Below, piece after piece: positions 5,347 to 5,347 of a DNA stretch of 5,347 nucleotides. The stretch spans positions 1 through 5,347 of the forward strand of contig CANQCQ010000069.1 of NCBI GenBank assembly GCA_947589725.1. Reading direction: 5' to 3'. The stretch is from an uncultured Bacilli bacterium. GTDB taxonomy: Bacteria > Bacillota_I > Bacilli_A > RF39 > UBA660. Numbering within the stretch: position 1 is the first letter of the stretch; the number at the start of each line of letters is the position of its first letter. Under the pieces are notes generated by a model. It searched no databases. It was not told the origin of the DNA and saw only the letters and a program-made list of their open reading frames with translations. The position numbers were made by a program, and so were the translations under genes.

Positions 5347-5347
5347 T

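Noticed and set aside
1..5347. CRISPR array, rRNA, transposase or toxin-antitoxin genes
   Set aside because: No spaced palindromic repeats, rRNA-like sequence, DDE transposase motifs or paired small genes with ribosome sites were seen on either strand.

Overview
The window is AT-rich, roughly 30% GC by eye. Its one large gene has AGA/ATA/TTA-rich codon use, and the Shine-Dalgarno and promoter hexamers are of sigma-A type. All of this suggests a low-GC Bacillota, most likely an anaerobic gut clostridium or relative. This is inference from composition and protein architecture; no marker gene is present.

Positions 1-4873 are one unbroken minus-strand reading frame of 1624 codons that runs off the left edge. 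It encodes a very large surface protein. From the N-terminus it has: a basic tail and one membrane segment (residues ~25-44); about 1030 residues of acidic, Asn/Asp-rich beta-type modules; an SdrD B-like calcium-type repeat (~1081-1206); two DUF11-type repeats (~1213-1338 and ~1343-1440); a beta-sandwich-like module (~1470-1590); and the opening of an SGNH/GDSL hydrolase domain with G-D-S-W at residues 1604-1607. The C-terminus, including the rest of the hydrolase and any cell-wall anchor, lies outside the window.

Positions 4874-5267 contain no conventional gene but hold a layered leader. A sigma-A-like promoter with hexamers TTGAAA-17-TATTAT lies 78 bases upstream of the large gene (-10 edge to start codon). 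A second promoter with the same hexamers and spacing, plus an extended -10, lies 135 bases further out. Between them is a very short ORF with a good AGGAG site whose body is a (CA)7 microsatellite. A 9-bp inverted repeat brackets the start region of the inner promoter. Next come four 11-bp tandem repeats (5204-5246).

At 5268-5311 there is a clean 3' half of a tRNA-Gln(UUG) on the minus strand: anticodon loop, variable loop, perfect T arm and acceptor strand. No D arm or 5' half is present. A tRNA cut at the anticodon loop is the classic footprint of tyrosine-recombinase integration, so this is probably an att core of an integrated or circular element, with the 11-bp repeats as candidate arm-type or iteron-like sites. 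Which side of the core belongs to the element cannot be settled here.
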